Source of the DNA: Bog-159 sp050011755
GTDB lineage: Bacteria > Acidobacteriota > Terriglobia > Bryobacterales > Bryobacteraceae
DNA length: 64,000 nt
Direction of reading: 5' to 3'
NCBI GenBank assembly: GCA_050011755.1
Contig: JBEKIM010000001.1
Span: 134,705 to 198,704, forward strand
Position numbers and translations under genes: made by a program. The notes below the pieces were generated by a model, which was not told the DNA's origin, ran no database searches, and was given only the letters and a program-made list of their open reading frames with translations. Position 1 is the stretch's first letter; every line of letters begins with the position of its first letter. Shown piece by piece: positions 52,993 to 61,310 of the stretch.

Positions 52993-53925
52993 ATGAACTT
53001 ACGAACGACGTTATCGGTTACTATCGCCGCAGCGGCGGTCTGTTTTGGGGTTTCGGATAAGCTGACCGCGGCCACCGCCCCTATCATCACTTACAAGGCT
53101 ACTGGGACATTTTCCTCCACTCCGCTCAGCGGGACGGACACGCTGAAATTGGCGGGTGAACCATTTAGCGTCACTATACCGGCCAGCGCGGCCTCGGTGC
53201 CGTACAAGACCGGCCCCACTTATGCCGCGTACGACAAACTAAAACTCACCGGCACCGTGCACTCCGGGCTGGTTGGAACCACACCGGTGAATATCGGCAG
53301 TGGCGAGTCGACGATCATCCAGGGGATCAATCCGAACCAGTATGACCAGTTTCAGATGGAAGCCCCCGTCAGGGTTGTGGGCATCAGTCTGACCATCAAG
53401 GCTACCATCATCATGCCCTTGGGCACCGTCAGCAAGACCCTCCTCCATCCTTTCACGACACCCGTAGCGATGGCTCCTGGTAATGCCACCATGACCTATT
53501 CGGATGGCACCAACACCACGGTGCTGGCGATCCAGACAGGTAGCTTGTCCGCCACCATCCCGACTGGCGATGTCGTGCCGGCGGTGCAATTGCACTCGGC
53601 CGGAGTCGAGGCAGTGACCCTGCATGAGGATGGCACCACAACGGTGCGGTCAATCGGCGAAGGCTCTCCTGTTGACCTCGGACTCTCGACTGACGCGGTG
53701 ACGTTGAAGTTCTACGCGTATGGCGTGAGCGACGCATCCGAAGTTCACGTGCAGATCGCCGGCGAAGAAGTGCCCGTCGTATATGCCGGAGCGTCCGGCT
53801 ATTTCTCGGGGCTGGATGAGGTCATGGTTCAGCTTCCCCGCAGCATGGCTGGCCGGGGCGCAGTTGGCGTAACGTTGACCGCCGACGGGCAGTCCGCGAA
53901 GCCGATCGAAATCCGGTTACAGTAA
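52993..53925 (+). CDS. Secreted protein of a three-copy family, with TIGR03437-like C-terminus
   Basis: The product has 310 residues. A signal peptide (VTIAAAAVCFGVSDKLTAATA) is followed by a ~180-residue beta-rich domain with ATGTFSSTPLSGTDTLKLAGE, GLVGTTPVNI, VRVVGISLTIKATIIMP and MTYSDGTNTTVLAIQ. These stretches recur in the next two genes. An extra ~105-residue C-terminus resembles the Solibacter-specific TIGR03437 domain (YAGASGYFSGLDEVMVQLP). It is probably exported. I do not recognise the core family; structure or surface binding is inferred only. The ATG at 52993 has GGGAGA upstream. It is the longest member of the tandem set. Confidence 0.75.
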   Translation: MNLRTTLSVTIAAAAVCFGVSDKLTAATAPIITYKATGTFSSTPLSGTDTLKLAGEPFSVTIPASAASVPYKTGPTYAAYDKLKLTGTVHSGLVGTTPVNIGSGESTIIQGINPNQYDQFQMEAPVRVVGISLTIKATIIMPLGTVSKTLLHPFTTPVAMAPGNATMTYSDGTNTTVLAIQTGSLSATIPTGDVVPAVQLHSAGVEAVTLHEDGTTTVRSIGEGSPVDLGLSTDAVTLKFYAYGVSDASEVHVQIAGEEVPVVYAGASGYFSGLDEVMVQLPRSMAGRGAVGVTLTADGQSAKPIEIRLQ

Positions 53926-54046
53926 ACCAGGGCGGGAGCGTGCTATAAATGGAGTACGCTCCATCTCCAAAGGTGGCCGTTCGTCCAGTACTGGTACCGA
54001 CTATTTTACAAGAGCGGCGTTCCGGCTTGAAAACTAACCCTCCGGG

Positions 54047-54056
54047 GGTCTAGACT
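54047..54056 (+). promoter_or_regulatory. GGTCTAGACT element and possible promoter upstream of the second paralogue
   Basis: TTGAAA at 54027-54032 and TAGACT at 54051-54056 are separated by 18 nt and could be -35 and -10 boxes. The GGTCTAGACT decamer repeats the one upstream of the esterase-like gene. The distance to the SD-supported ATG at 54087 is about 30 nt. Confidence 0.4.
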
Positions 54057-54086
54057 GCTGGGATGGACTCGAACAAGGAGAAGGCC

Positions 54087-54680
54087 ATGTCCTCATGGAA
54101 TGCCCGAAAAACTAAGATACTGTCCGTGACAGTTGCCGCCGCTGCCCTTTGCTGCTGGGCGGCTCCCCGAATTCTGGAAGGCGCCAGTCCCAACAACAGT
54201 ACGAACGTCACCTACACCGCCCAGGGGAACTTCGCGTCTACTCCGGTGAGCGGCAATGATACACTAAAGCTGGCCGGTGAGCCTTTCCAGATTACGGTTG
54301 TGGGCAGTTCGTCCCTGAAGCCTATCAAACATGGCCGGAATTGGGCCAATTTTAAACCCTTGAACATGACGGGAACCGTATATTCCGGACTGGTGCCCGG
54401 CACTCCGATACCCATCAGCGCCACGACGGCCGCAATCAATCAGACGGTCGGCGCCACCGAGGACATTTTTCAGTCGGGCTTTCCTGTAACGGTAATTGGC
54501 ATTGGTCTGACCGTGAGGTCTTATATCACCATGCCGGGAGGAACACTAACCAACGATCTGATCCGTCCGTTTCCGAGTGTAACGCTCGATCCGTCGAACG
54601 CCACGATAACCTATTCGGACACGACTAACTCCACTGTACTTGCAGTGCAGAATGGGACGCTCGTAGCCACGATTCCGTAG
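54087..54680 (+). CDS. Secreted protein of the three-copy family (second member)
   Basis: The product has 197 residues from the ATG at 54087, which has AAGGAG about 8 nt upstream. That ribosome site chooses it over the ATG at 54063, just upstream. A signal peptide (LSVTVAAAALCCWAAPRILEG) precedes one copy of the ~180-residue beta-rich domain: NFASTPVSGNDTLKLAGEPFQI, YSGLVPGTPIPIS, VTVIGIGLTVRSYITMPGGTL, ATITYSDTTNSTVLAVQNG. It ends at ATIP without the TIGR03437-like domain. Compared with its neighbours, it lacks the C-terminal extension. Confidence 0.75.
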   Translation: MSSWNARKTKILSVTVAAAALCCWAAPRILEGASPNNSTNVTYTAQGNFASTPVSGNDTLKLAGEPFQITVVGSSSLKPIKHGRNWANFKPLNMTGTVYSGLVPGTPIPISATTAAINQTVGATEDIFQSGFPVTVIGIGLTVRSYITMPGGTLTNDLIRPFPSVTLDPSNATITYSDTTNSTVLAVQNGTLVATIP

Positions 54681-54745
54681 CCGGTCGCGCAAACCGCGTT
54701 TTGTTGTTGGTCAGTAGGGCATTCCGCTAAAAGGAGGAACGCAAA

Positions 54746-55354
54746 ATGATTAAGAAAGTTGTTTTACCAGCCATGTTAGCGGCAATATCATGGTTTACAG
54801 TTGCGGGCTTGAACGGAGCTACCCCGGACGCAGCCCCCAACATCACCTATACCGCCACTGGAACATTCTCCTCCCCGCAGATCAGCGGGACGGACACCCT
54901 GAAACTCTCGGGCGAGCCGTTCATCATCAGCATCGTTGCCAGTGCCGGTTCGGCCCCCGTCCAGCATGGATCTAACTGGGGAATTTTCAGCCCCTTCAAG
55001 ATGACGGGTCAAGTGCATTCCGCCCTGGTCGGCACCACGCCGGTGAATATTGCCAGCACCGCCGCCAGTATCCTGCAGGGAATTGGACCTACCTTCGATA
55101 ATTTCGAGGCGGCGTTTCCCGTTCGCGTAGTCGGCATCAGCTTGACGATTCAAGCCAAGATTGTCATGCCCGCCGGCACGATCGCCAAGCCGTACCTGCA
55201 CCCGTTCTCGGCCGTTACGCTCACGCCGGCAAATGCCGCCGTGACCTATTCCGACGGGACCAACGCCACGGTGCTGTCGATCAACAACGGGAGCCTGACG
55301 GCTACCATCCCGGCTGGCCAGGACGCCCAACCCGTACACATCCAAATTCAATAG
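54746..55354 (+). CDS. Secreted protein of the three-copy family (third member)
   Basis: The product has 202 residues. The ATG at 54746 has a strong ribosome site AAGGAGG (54731-54737). A signal peptide (VVLPAMLAAISWFTVAGLNG) is followed by the family domain: ATGTFSSPQISGTDTLKLSGEPFII, SALVGTTPVNIAS, VRVVGISLTIQAKIVMPAGT, AVTYSDGTNATVLSINNGSLTATIP. A short QDAQPVHIQIQ tail follows. Its stop codon touches the stop codon of the converging gmhA, with no intergenic spacer. Confidence 0.78.
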   Translation: MIKKVVLPAMLAAISWFTVAGLNGATPDAAPNITYTATGTFSSPQISGTDTLKLSGEPFIISIVASAGSAPVQHGSNWGIFSPFKMTGQVHSALVGTTPVNIASTAASILQGIGPTFDNFEAAFPVRVVGISLTIQAKIVMPAGTIAKPYLHPFSAVTLTPANAAVTYSDGTNATVLSINNGSLTATIPAGQDAQPVHIQIQ

Positions 55355-55921
55355 TCAGACGGTCTGCGCTTCGCAGTCCATGAAGTAGTACCCGATCATG
55401 TGGCACACGTTCATGTGGGCGTCCTCGATCCGCCCCATGTGTGCCACCGGGATCTGAATGTTCAACTGGGCTTTTGGCCCCAGTTTTCCACCGTCGCGGC
55501 CAGTCAGGGCTATCGTCCGGCAACCGATCGAGTTGGCGTAATCCATGGCCAGAATGACATTGGGGGAGTTTCCGGAACCGCTGATGGCCATAAAGAGATC
55601 CCCCGGCTGGGCGAAGTTCTTAAGCTGTTCCGCAAAAATCACGTCGTATCCCACATCGTTGGCGTAGGCTGTAATGGTCGGAAGTTGATCGGTCAAAGCC
55701 ATAATACGGAATCGCGCCGGCCGGTTGAAGCTGCAGCCCTTCACGATATCGCAGGCGAAGTGCGAAGCGGTGGCGGCGCTTCCGCCATTGCCGCAAACGA
55801 AAATGTGCCGTCCAGTGTCGCGTGATTCTCTGAACCACTCTATAGCCTGATTCACCTTGTCCAAGTCGATGGACTCGATGGCTTTCACCAGCTCGGCTCG
55901 ATACTGCTCCGGGAATGTCAT
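55355..55921 (-). CDS. gmhA: Phosphoheptose isomerase (GmhA), SIS domain
   Basis: This 188-residue SIS-domain protein has the phosphosugar-binding core IFVCGNGGSAATASHFACD (~40-58), the GmhA-type segments ALTDQLPTITAYANDVGYD and FMAISGSGNSPNVILAM, and the ending AHMNVCHMIGYYFMD. It converts sedoheptulose 7-phosphate to D-glycero-D-manno-heptose 7-phosphate, the first step of both GDP- and ADP-heptose pathways. Its partners for the GDP route (hddA, gmhB, hddC) are at 28-33 kb. It is the last gene of the ABC-exporter operon, 17 nt behind the permease. Confidence 0.9.
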   Translation of the reverse strand: MTFPEQYRAELVKAIESIDLDKVNQAIEWFRESRDTGRHIFVCGNGGSAATASHFACDIVKGCSFNRPARFRIMALTDQLPTITAYANDVGYDVIFAEQLKNFAQPGDLFMAISGSGNSPNVILAMDYANSIGCRTIALTGRDGGKLGPKAQLNIQIPVAHMGRIEDAHMNVCHMIGYYFMDCEAQTV

Positions 55922-55938
55922 AAAGATGTTCTTATATT

Positions 55939-57090
55939 TTAATCCAGTTTCTTCCTAAAGCTACTCGCGCTGAGGCTCATTACGACGATACCGTAGACCA
56001 GCAGCGTGAGCATCTGCGGCCAGAGCACTGAAATGCCCGTGCCTTTAAGGAAGATACCCCGCACGATCTCGATCAGGTAACGCAGCGGATTCAAATAAGT
56101 GAAGTACTGCACCGCTATAGGCATGTTGCGGATCGGATAGGCGAAGCCGCTCAGCATGAATGTGGGGATGGCGATCAGCGAGGACGACATGATGGCCTGC
56201 TGTTGAGTGCTGGCAATCGTCGAGATGAACAGCCCCATCCCCAGGCTGGTTAACAGGAAAAGCGCCGCGCTGAGCAGCAACACCAGCGGATTCCCGCGGA
56301 AGGGAATCGAAAAAATCAGCAAGGCAGCCGTAGTCATCAGCACCAGGTCCATGATGCCGACCATCGCGGCGGGCACCATCTTCCCAATCATCAGTTCCAT
56401 GGGCCGGATGGGAGTGACCATCAACTGCTCCATGGTGCCGATTTCCTTCTCCCGGACAATAGCCATGGCTGTTAGCATCACGGTAACTACCATGATCAGG
56501 TTACAGATGACGCCGGGCACGAAGTAATTGCGGCTCTTCAAATCGGGATTGAACCACACCCGCGCGCTGTCGGTCACGCGCCCGACTTTCATGCTCATGG
56601 TCCCCATGCCGGCGCGCGCCATCATGCGCGACTGCAGCTGCGGTGTGGCCACGCTGGCCGAATAGGCTCCCACCACCTGGCTGGTATAGGCGGAAGCCAG
56701 TGATGCCGTGTTGGAATTGGTCCCATCCACCAGGATTTGCGCCGAGGTGGGACGGCCCAGCAGGATGCTGCGGCCAAAGCCTGGCAGCACCCGCACGATC
56801 ACCTGCGCTTCGCCGCGATCCAGGACGTTTTGAATATCCTTCTCGCTGTGCGGTAACGCCGTGAGCAGAAACCGTCCCGATCCCTGGAAGTCCGCCAGCA
56901 AATCGTGGCTTTGCGGCGTTTGGTCCATGTCCATCCATCCCATGCGGAGGTTGTCCACGTCCAGGTTGACCGCGTAGCCGAAGATGATGAGCTGGAACAT
57001 CGGCGGGACGAAAAGAAAGAGGCGTGAACGCCGGTTGCGGAACAACTGGCTTAGCTCTTTGCGAATGATGGCGAAAATGCGTTCTCTCAT
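55939..57090 (-). CDS. ybhR: ABC-2 type permease, YbhR/YhhJ-like
   Basis: This 383-residue ABC-2 permease has an N-terminal helix (FRNRRSRLFLFVPPMFQLIIFGYAVNLDVDNLR), a large periplasmic region and a C-terminal group of helices (FMLSGFAYPIRNMPIAVQYFTYLNPLRYLIEIVRGIFLKG). It pairs with the next permease to form the membrane channel of a YbhGFSR-like exporter. The EKEIGTMEQLMVTPIRP loop couples to the ATPase. The start at 57090 (ATG) is 16 nt after the preceding gene. Substrate is unknown; E. coli YbhGFSR is linked to drug and alkali-cation resistance. Confidence 0.88.
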   Translation of the reverse strand: MRERIFAIIRKELSQLFRNRRSRLFLFVPPMFQLIIFGYAVNLDVDNLRMGWMDMDQTPQSHDLLADFQGSGRFLLTALPHSEKDIQNVLDRGEAQVIVRVLPGFGRSILLGRPTSAQILVDGTNSNTASLASAYTSQVVGAYSASVATPQLQSRMMARAGMGTMSMKVGRVTDSARVWFNPDLKSRNYFVPGVICNLIMVVTVMLTAMAIVREKEIGTMEQLMVTPIRPMELMIGKMVPAAMVGIMDLVLMTTAALLIFSIPFRGNPLVLLLSAALFLLTSLGMGLFISTIASTQQQAIMSSSLIAIPTFMLSGFAYPIRNMPIAVQYFTYLNPLRYLIEIVRGIFLKGTGISVLWPQMLTLLVYGIVVMSLSASSFRKKLD

Positions 57091-57106
57091 AACAACCCCA
57101 TGCCGC

Positions 57107-58240
57107 TCATGCGAGCTTCTGCCTCATTTTACGTTCCGCGGCCCAGAACACCAGGATGGCGAAGGCCACCAGAAAAAGCACTTCCCCGCCTAACAAATCC
57201 AGGCCGATCCCCTTCAGAAAAATTCCTCTGACGATGGTGACGAAATAACGGGCCGGTACCACGTGCGTGATGATCTGAATGGGCACGGGCATGTTCTCGA
57301 TGGCGTAAAGGAAGCCGGATAATAAGAAAGACGGAAGGAAGGTGCTGACCAGCCCCATCTGGAACGCGAACAACTGCGTGCGCGCCACGGCCGAAACCAG
57401 GATTCCCCAAAAGAACGCTCCGGTCAAAAAGATCGCGGTGCTCAAGGCCAGGACCCAGGCTGAGCCGCGGAACGGAACACCATAAACGAAAATTCCCACC
57501 AGCACGGCGATGGTCGTATCCGCCGCGCCTACCACGAAGAACGCGAGCATCTTGCCCAGCACGATCTCTCCGGCGCGCACCGGCGTGGAGAGCAGTTGCT
57601 CCATGGTGCCCATCTCCCATTCGCGCGCCACGGTGAGCGAAGTGAGCAGCGCGGCAATGACCATCATCATGGCGGCGATCAGGCCCGGCACGATGTAGTT
57701 AGTCGATTCCAGCGTGCTGTTGTACCAGATGCGCACCTGTGAATCCACGGGCGAAACCAGGGGGATGCCGGCGCTGCGGTCCTGACCATGGGAGCGCACC
57801 TGCAGGGCGTAGTTTTGCAACAAGCCCTCTACGTAGCTCAAGGCGATTGAAGCCGTATTGGAATCGCTGCCGTCCAGTAGAATTTGAACGTTCGCTTTGC
57901 CCCCGCCGTTCAGGCGCTGGGAGTAATCGCGCGGAATCACGATTCCCAACAAAATCTTGCTCTTGTCGATGCCTTTCTCGATTTCGCCGTAGCTGTTCGT
58001 GAATCCTTCGATCTCAAAAAAGCGGGAGCCCCGGAACTTCTCGATGAGGGCGCGGCTGTCGGCGCTGTGGTCGCCGTCGAAGATCAGCGTGGGAATGCGG
58101 TCCACGTCCAGATTCAGGGCGTAGCCGAATAACAGCATCTGAAACAAAGGCAGGAACAGCGCCATGATGAGACTGCGGGAGTCGCGCAGGATATGGCGGA
58201 ATTCCTTCTCGAACATAGCGCGGACGCGGCGAAAGCTCAT
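57107..58240 (-). CDS. ybhS: ABC-2 type permease, YbhS-like
   Basis: This 377-residue ABC-2 permease is a paralogue of the downstream permease. Its N-terminus is FEKEFRHILRDSRSLIMALFLPLFQMLLFGYALNLDVDRIP, it has a large extracytoplasmic domain, then the EWEMGTMEQLLSTPVRAGE coupling loop, and it ends LLSGFLYAIENMPVPIQIITHVVPARYFVTIVRGIFLKG. Its ATG at 58240 overlaps the upstream ATPase stop by 4 nt. It forms a heterodimer with the downstream permease. Confidence 0.88.
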   Translation of the reverse strand: MSFRRVRAMFEKEFRHILRDSRSLIMALFLPLFQMLLFGYALNLDVDRIPTLIFDGDHSADSRALIEKFRGSRFFEIEGFTNSYGEIEKGIDKSKILLGIVIPRDYSQRLNGGGKANVQILLDGSDSNTASIALSYVEGLLQNYALQVRSHGQDRSAGIPLVSPVDSQVRIWYNSTLESTNYIVPGLIAAMMMVIAALLTSLTVAREWEMGTMEQLLSTPVRAGEIVLGKMLAFFVVGAADTTIAVLVGIFVYGVPFRGSAWVLALSTAIFLTGAFFWGILVSAVARTQLFAFQMGLVSTFLPSFLLSGFLYAIENMPVPIQIITHVVPARYFVTIVRGIFLKGIGLDLLGGEVLFLVAFAILVFWAAERKMRQKLA

Positions 58241-59193
58241 GGATTCTTTTGTTCCTCGGCTTCGATCAAGCCCACAAAAACGTCTTCCATGGTCGGCTGG
58301 ATCGGCTCCAGCCGCTTGATCTGAATGTGCTGCGGTTCGAGCGAGCGGCGGATCTGTTCCATGCCGGCGCCCAGATCGGCCACGTTCACGTGCAAGCCGG
58401 CGCCGAAGACAGCGACATCCAGCACGCCGGGCGCGCCTTCCAAGGCGCGCATGGTTGCCAGCAGGTCGGAGGTCTCGAGCTGCAACAGTTTATGGGAGTG
58501 CAGGTCGCGCTTGAGCGCATCGGGTACCCCCAGCGCGATCAGCTTGCCGCGATAGATCAACGCCAGGCGATGGCAGTATTCCGCTTCGTCCATGTAGTGG
58601 GTGGTGACCAGGATGGTTTGGCCGCCCTCGGCAAGCTGGTAGATCAGATCCCAGAAGCTGCGCCGCGCGATGGGATCGACCCCTGAAGTGGGCTCGTCCA
58701 GAAACAAAATGCGCGGAGAATGGACGATCGCGCACCCCAGAGCCAGGCGCTGTTTCCAGCCGCCGGCCAGCAGCTTGGTGACGGTGGTGCGCCGGTCCGT
58801 GAGACCCGCCATACGTAGCACGTACTCTTTGCGTTCGGCGCGGAGGTGCTTGGGGACGCTATATATGCGGCTGAAAAAGTCGATGTTCTCCTCCACGGCG
58901 AGATCGTCGTACAGGGAGAACTTCTGCGACATGTACCCGATGTTCTTGCGAATCTCTTCTGGATTCTTGGTGACGTCGAAGCCCGCCACGGCGCCCCAAC
59001 CCGAAGTGGGCGTGAGTAGACCGCAAAGCATGCGGATGACGGTGGATTTTCCGGCGCCGTTGGGACCCAGGAAGCCGAAGATCTCACCCTTGGTTACCTG
59101 AAAGGAGACGTGGTCAACCGCCACGAAGTCGCCGAAAGTCTTGACCAGATCGCGGATTTCGAGGGCGGGGCCGTTCTGGGTGTCCGGGGTCAT
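58237..59193 (-). CDS. ABC transporter ATPase, C-terminal-half YbhF-like
   Basis: This 318-residue ABC ATPase has Walker A GPNGAGKST, Walker B ILFLDEPTSGVDP and a His switch TTHYMDEAEYCHR. The signature is unusual (LLAGGWKQRLAL), as in the second half of E. coli YbhF, where the canonical LSGGQ is also absent. The match to that half and its position after the other ATPase indicate that YbhF is split here into two proteins. Starts and stops overlap by 4 nt on both sides. Confidence 0.87.
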   Translation of the reverse strand: MTPDTQNGPALEIRDLVKTFGDFVAVDHVSFQVTKGEIFGFLGPNGAGKSTVIRMLCGLLTPTSGWGAVAGFDVTKNPEEIRKNIGYMSQKFSLYDDLAVEENIDFFSRIYSVPKHLRAERKEYVLRMAGLTDRRTTVTKLLAGGWKQRLALGCAIVHSPRILFLDEPTSGVDPIARRSFWDLIYQLAEGGQTILVTTHYMDEAEYCHRLALIYRGKLIALGVPDALKRDLHSHKLLQLETSDLLATMRALEGAPGVLDVAVFGAGLHVNVADLGAGMEQIRRSLEPQHIQIKRLEPIQPTMEDVFVGLIEAEEQKNP

Positions 59194-60119
59194 AGTTTTT
59201 CCGCCTTGCGCACTTCCGCGATGAAAACATCTTCCAGCGAGGGAATGATGCGCTGGAATACCGCCGGGCCGTGGCCGTCCTGTTCCAGCTTGCGGCGTAG
59301 TTCTTCAGGAGAGGTACGCGCGGAACTGAGGAACAGGTGCAGAGTGGCGCCGGAAGGTTCCACGCAGAGGACGCCGTCGGATTTAAGCAGCACCTCCCGC
59401 GCGCCCCGCGGATCGGGCGCTTCCACCTGGTAGCAGTGCTCGGGAATCTGGTGACGCACGGCTTCCGGCGCGTCGCACTGGATCAACCTTCCCTTATACA
59501 TCAGGCCCACCCGATTGCAGCGCTCGGCCTCATCAAGATACGCTGTGGTGACCAGGACGGTGATCCCGTCTTTGACGAGTTGGTAAAGGATGGCCCAGAA
59601 ATCGCGGCGCGAGACCGGATCGACGCCGTTGGATGGCTCGTCAAGGAACAGGATCTCGGGGCGGTGCAGCAGGGTACACATTAGCCCCAGCTTCTGCTTC
59701 ATGCCGCCGGAGAGCTTACCTGCCTGGCGATTACGGAAAGGCTCCATGCGGGTCATGCGCAGCAGATCCGGCAGCAGCCGGCGGCGCTCCGCCAGGGACA
59801 CGCCGAAGAGGTCGGCGTAGAACTCCATGTTTTCGTCGACCGTCAGATCGACATAGAGGCCGAAACGCTGGGCCATGTAGCCGATGGAGTCCTTGACGGC
59901 TTGGGTATCGCTGGCTACGTCATGTCCGGCTACCCAGGCTTGGCCTTCGGTGGGATCCAGCAGGCCGCAGAGTATGCGCAGGGTCGTCGTCTTGCCTGCG
60001 CCATCCGGGCCGACCAGTCCGAAGATTTCGCCGCGGGGAATGTCCAGGTTCAGGCGATCCACGGCCGTCAGGGTGTCGAACCGCCGGGTGAGGTCCCGGG
60101 TGCGAATGATCGCTTCCAT
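59190..60119 (-). CDS. ABC transporter ATPase, N-terminal-half YbhF-like
   Basis: This 309-residue ABC ATPase has Walker A GPDGAGKTTTLRILCG, signature LSGGMKQKLGLMC, Walker B ILFLDEPSNGVDP and the switch region TTAYLDEAERCNR. The GPDGAGKT and LSGGMKQKLG forms match the first half of YbhF. It lies directly upstream of the second ATPase and overlaps the adaptor gene by one base (60119). With it, the exporter has two distinct nucleotide-binding subunits. Confidence 0.88.
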   Translation of the reverse strand: MEAIIRTRDLTRRFDTLTAVDRLNLDIPRGEIFGLVGPDGAGKTTTLRILCGLLDPTEGQAWVAGHDVASDTQAVKDSIGYMAQRFGLYVDLTVDENMEFYADLFGVSLAERRRLLPDLLRMTRMEPFRNRQAGKLSGGMKQKLGLMCTLLHRPEILFLDEPSNGVDPVSRRDFWAILYQLVKDGITVLVTTAYLDEAERCNRVGLMYKGRLIQCDAPEAVRHQIPEHCYQVEAPDPRGAREVLLKSDGVLCVEPSGATLHLFLSSARTSPEELRRKLEQDGHGPAVFQRIIPSLEDVFIAEVRKAEKL

Positions 60120-61294
60120 CAGTTCCCCGTGAGGATTTCAGCGTCGGCGGGCATGTTCGACTTCAGCTCGTGGCGTGAGTTATCGATGTCGATCTTGATG
60201 CGATAAACGAGCTTGACCCGTTCTTCGGCGGTCTGGATCTGTTTGGGTGTGAATTCGGCATCGGAGGAAATGAATGCGATATGTCCGTCGAAGGACTTGT
60301 CGTGAGACGAATCGGTGGTCACCTTGACCTTATCGCCGAGCCTGATGCGCCCCAAGTCCTGTTCCCTGATGTAGGCGCGCAGCCAGGGGTGGTCGATATC
60401 GCCCACGGTGACCACGCTGGTACCGGGAGCCAATACCTCGCCCACGTCTGCGGCTTTCACCAGCACGATGCCGTTGATCGGGGAGACCGCAATGGTATCG
60501 GCCAATTGCGAGTCGATCAGAGCGATCTGAGACTTGGCGCGCTCGATATCGCCGCGGCGGGCGACAATATCCTCTTCGCGGCGCTTGGTCTCGATGGCAT
60601 TGGCCTGCCCGACTTTCAAACTGGCGCGGGCACGCTCCACCTGCGCCGAAGCGCTTTCAATGGTCTCGGAGCGCGGCCCGGCCTGTACCAGGTTGGCTTG
60701 CTCTTTGACCTGCTTCAAATTGGCTTCGGTGCTCTCGAAACGCGCATGGAACTGGTCGTATTGCGACGTGGAAATGTCGTCGTTCTTGTACAGCGTCTGG
60801 GCACGGTCCCAGTCCTTCTTGGCCTGATCGTACTGGGATTGAGCCGCCGCTACGGCTGCCTGGGACTGCTGGATTTCCTGCGGCCGGGCGCCGTTTTTCA
60901 ATTGCAGCAACTGCGATTCGGCGGCGCTCAAATCGGCGTTGCGCAACTGCATGTCGGCTTGCATGGTCTCCTTCTGCCACTTCAAGGCGCTTTCGCTCTC
61001 GGCGAGCTGCGCTTCCGCGGTGGACAAAGCGGCCTCCGCGGTTTCACGCTGGTGTAAGAGTTGCTCGCGGTCCAGGCGGGCGATCACCATGCCCTTCTGC
61101 ACCACGTCGCCTTCGTTCACGGTGCGCTCGATCAAGCGGCCGGACGTTTTGAAGGCGATATCCACCTGGGTCAGCTCGATATTGCCCGACACCACGATTT
61201 TGTTGGTGGCTTCCGGGTGAAGGCTGCGGTAAGCCAGCATTCCGGCCGCTCCCAGGACTGCAATCACGACTACTATCAAGACTGTTTTCTTCAT
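60119..61294 (-). CDS. ybhG: HlyD-family membrane-fusion adaptor, YbhG-like
   Basis: The product has 391 residues. An N-terminal membrane anchor (LIVVVIAVLGAAGMLAYRS) is followed by the lipoyl half GNIELTQVDIAFKTSGRL, a long coiled-coil at about 80-250 (Gln, Ala, Glu and Leu rich) and the second lipoyl/beta-barrel part GIVLVKAADVGEVLAPGTSVVTV. It is the periplasmic adaptor between the inner-membrane ABC pump and the TolC-like channel, whose gene ends 16 nt upstream. Confidence 0.87.
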   Translation of the reverse strand: MKKTVLIVVVIAVLGAAGMLAYRSLHPEATNKIVVSGNIELTQVDIAFKTSGRLIERTVNEGDVVQKGMVIARLDREQLLHQRETAEAALSTAEAQLAESESALKWQKETMQADMQLRNADLSAAESQLLQLKNGARPQEIQQSQAAVAAAQSQYDQAKKDWDRAQTLYKNDDISTSQYDQFHARFESTEANLKQVKEQANLVQAGPRSETIESASAQVERARASLKVGQANAIETKRREEDIVARRGDIERAKSQIALIDSQLADTIAVSPINGIVLVKAADVGEVLAPGTSVVTVGDIDHPWLRAYIREQDLGRIRLGDKVKVTTDSSHDKSFDGHIAFISSDAEFTPKQIQTAEERVKLVYRIKIDIDNSRHELKSNMPADAEILTGN

Positions 61295-61310
61295 ATGGCG
61301 ACGACTCCTT

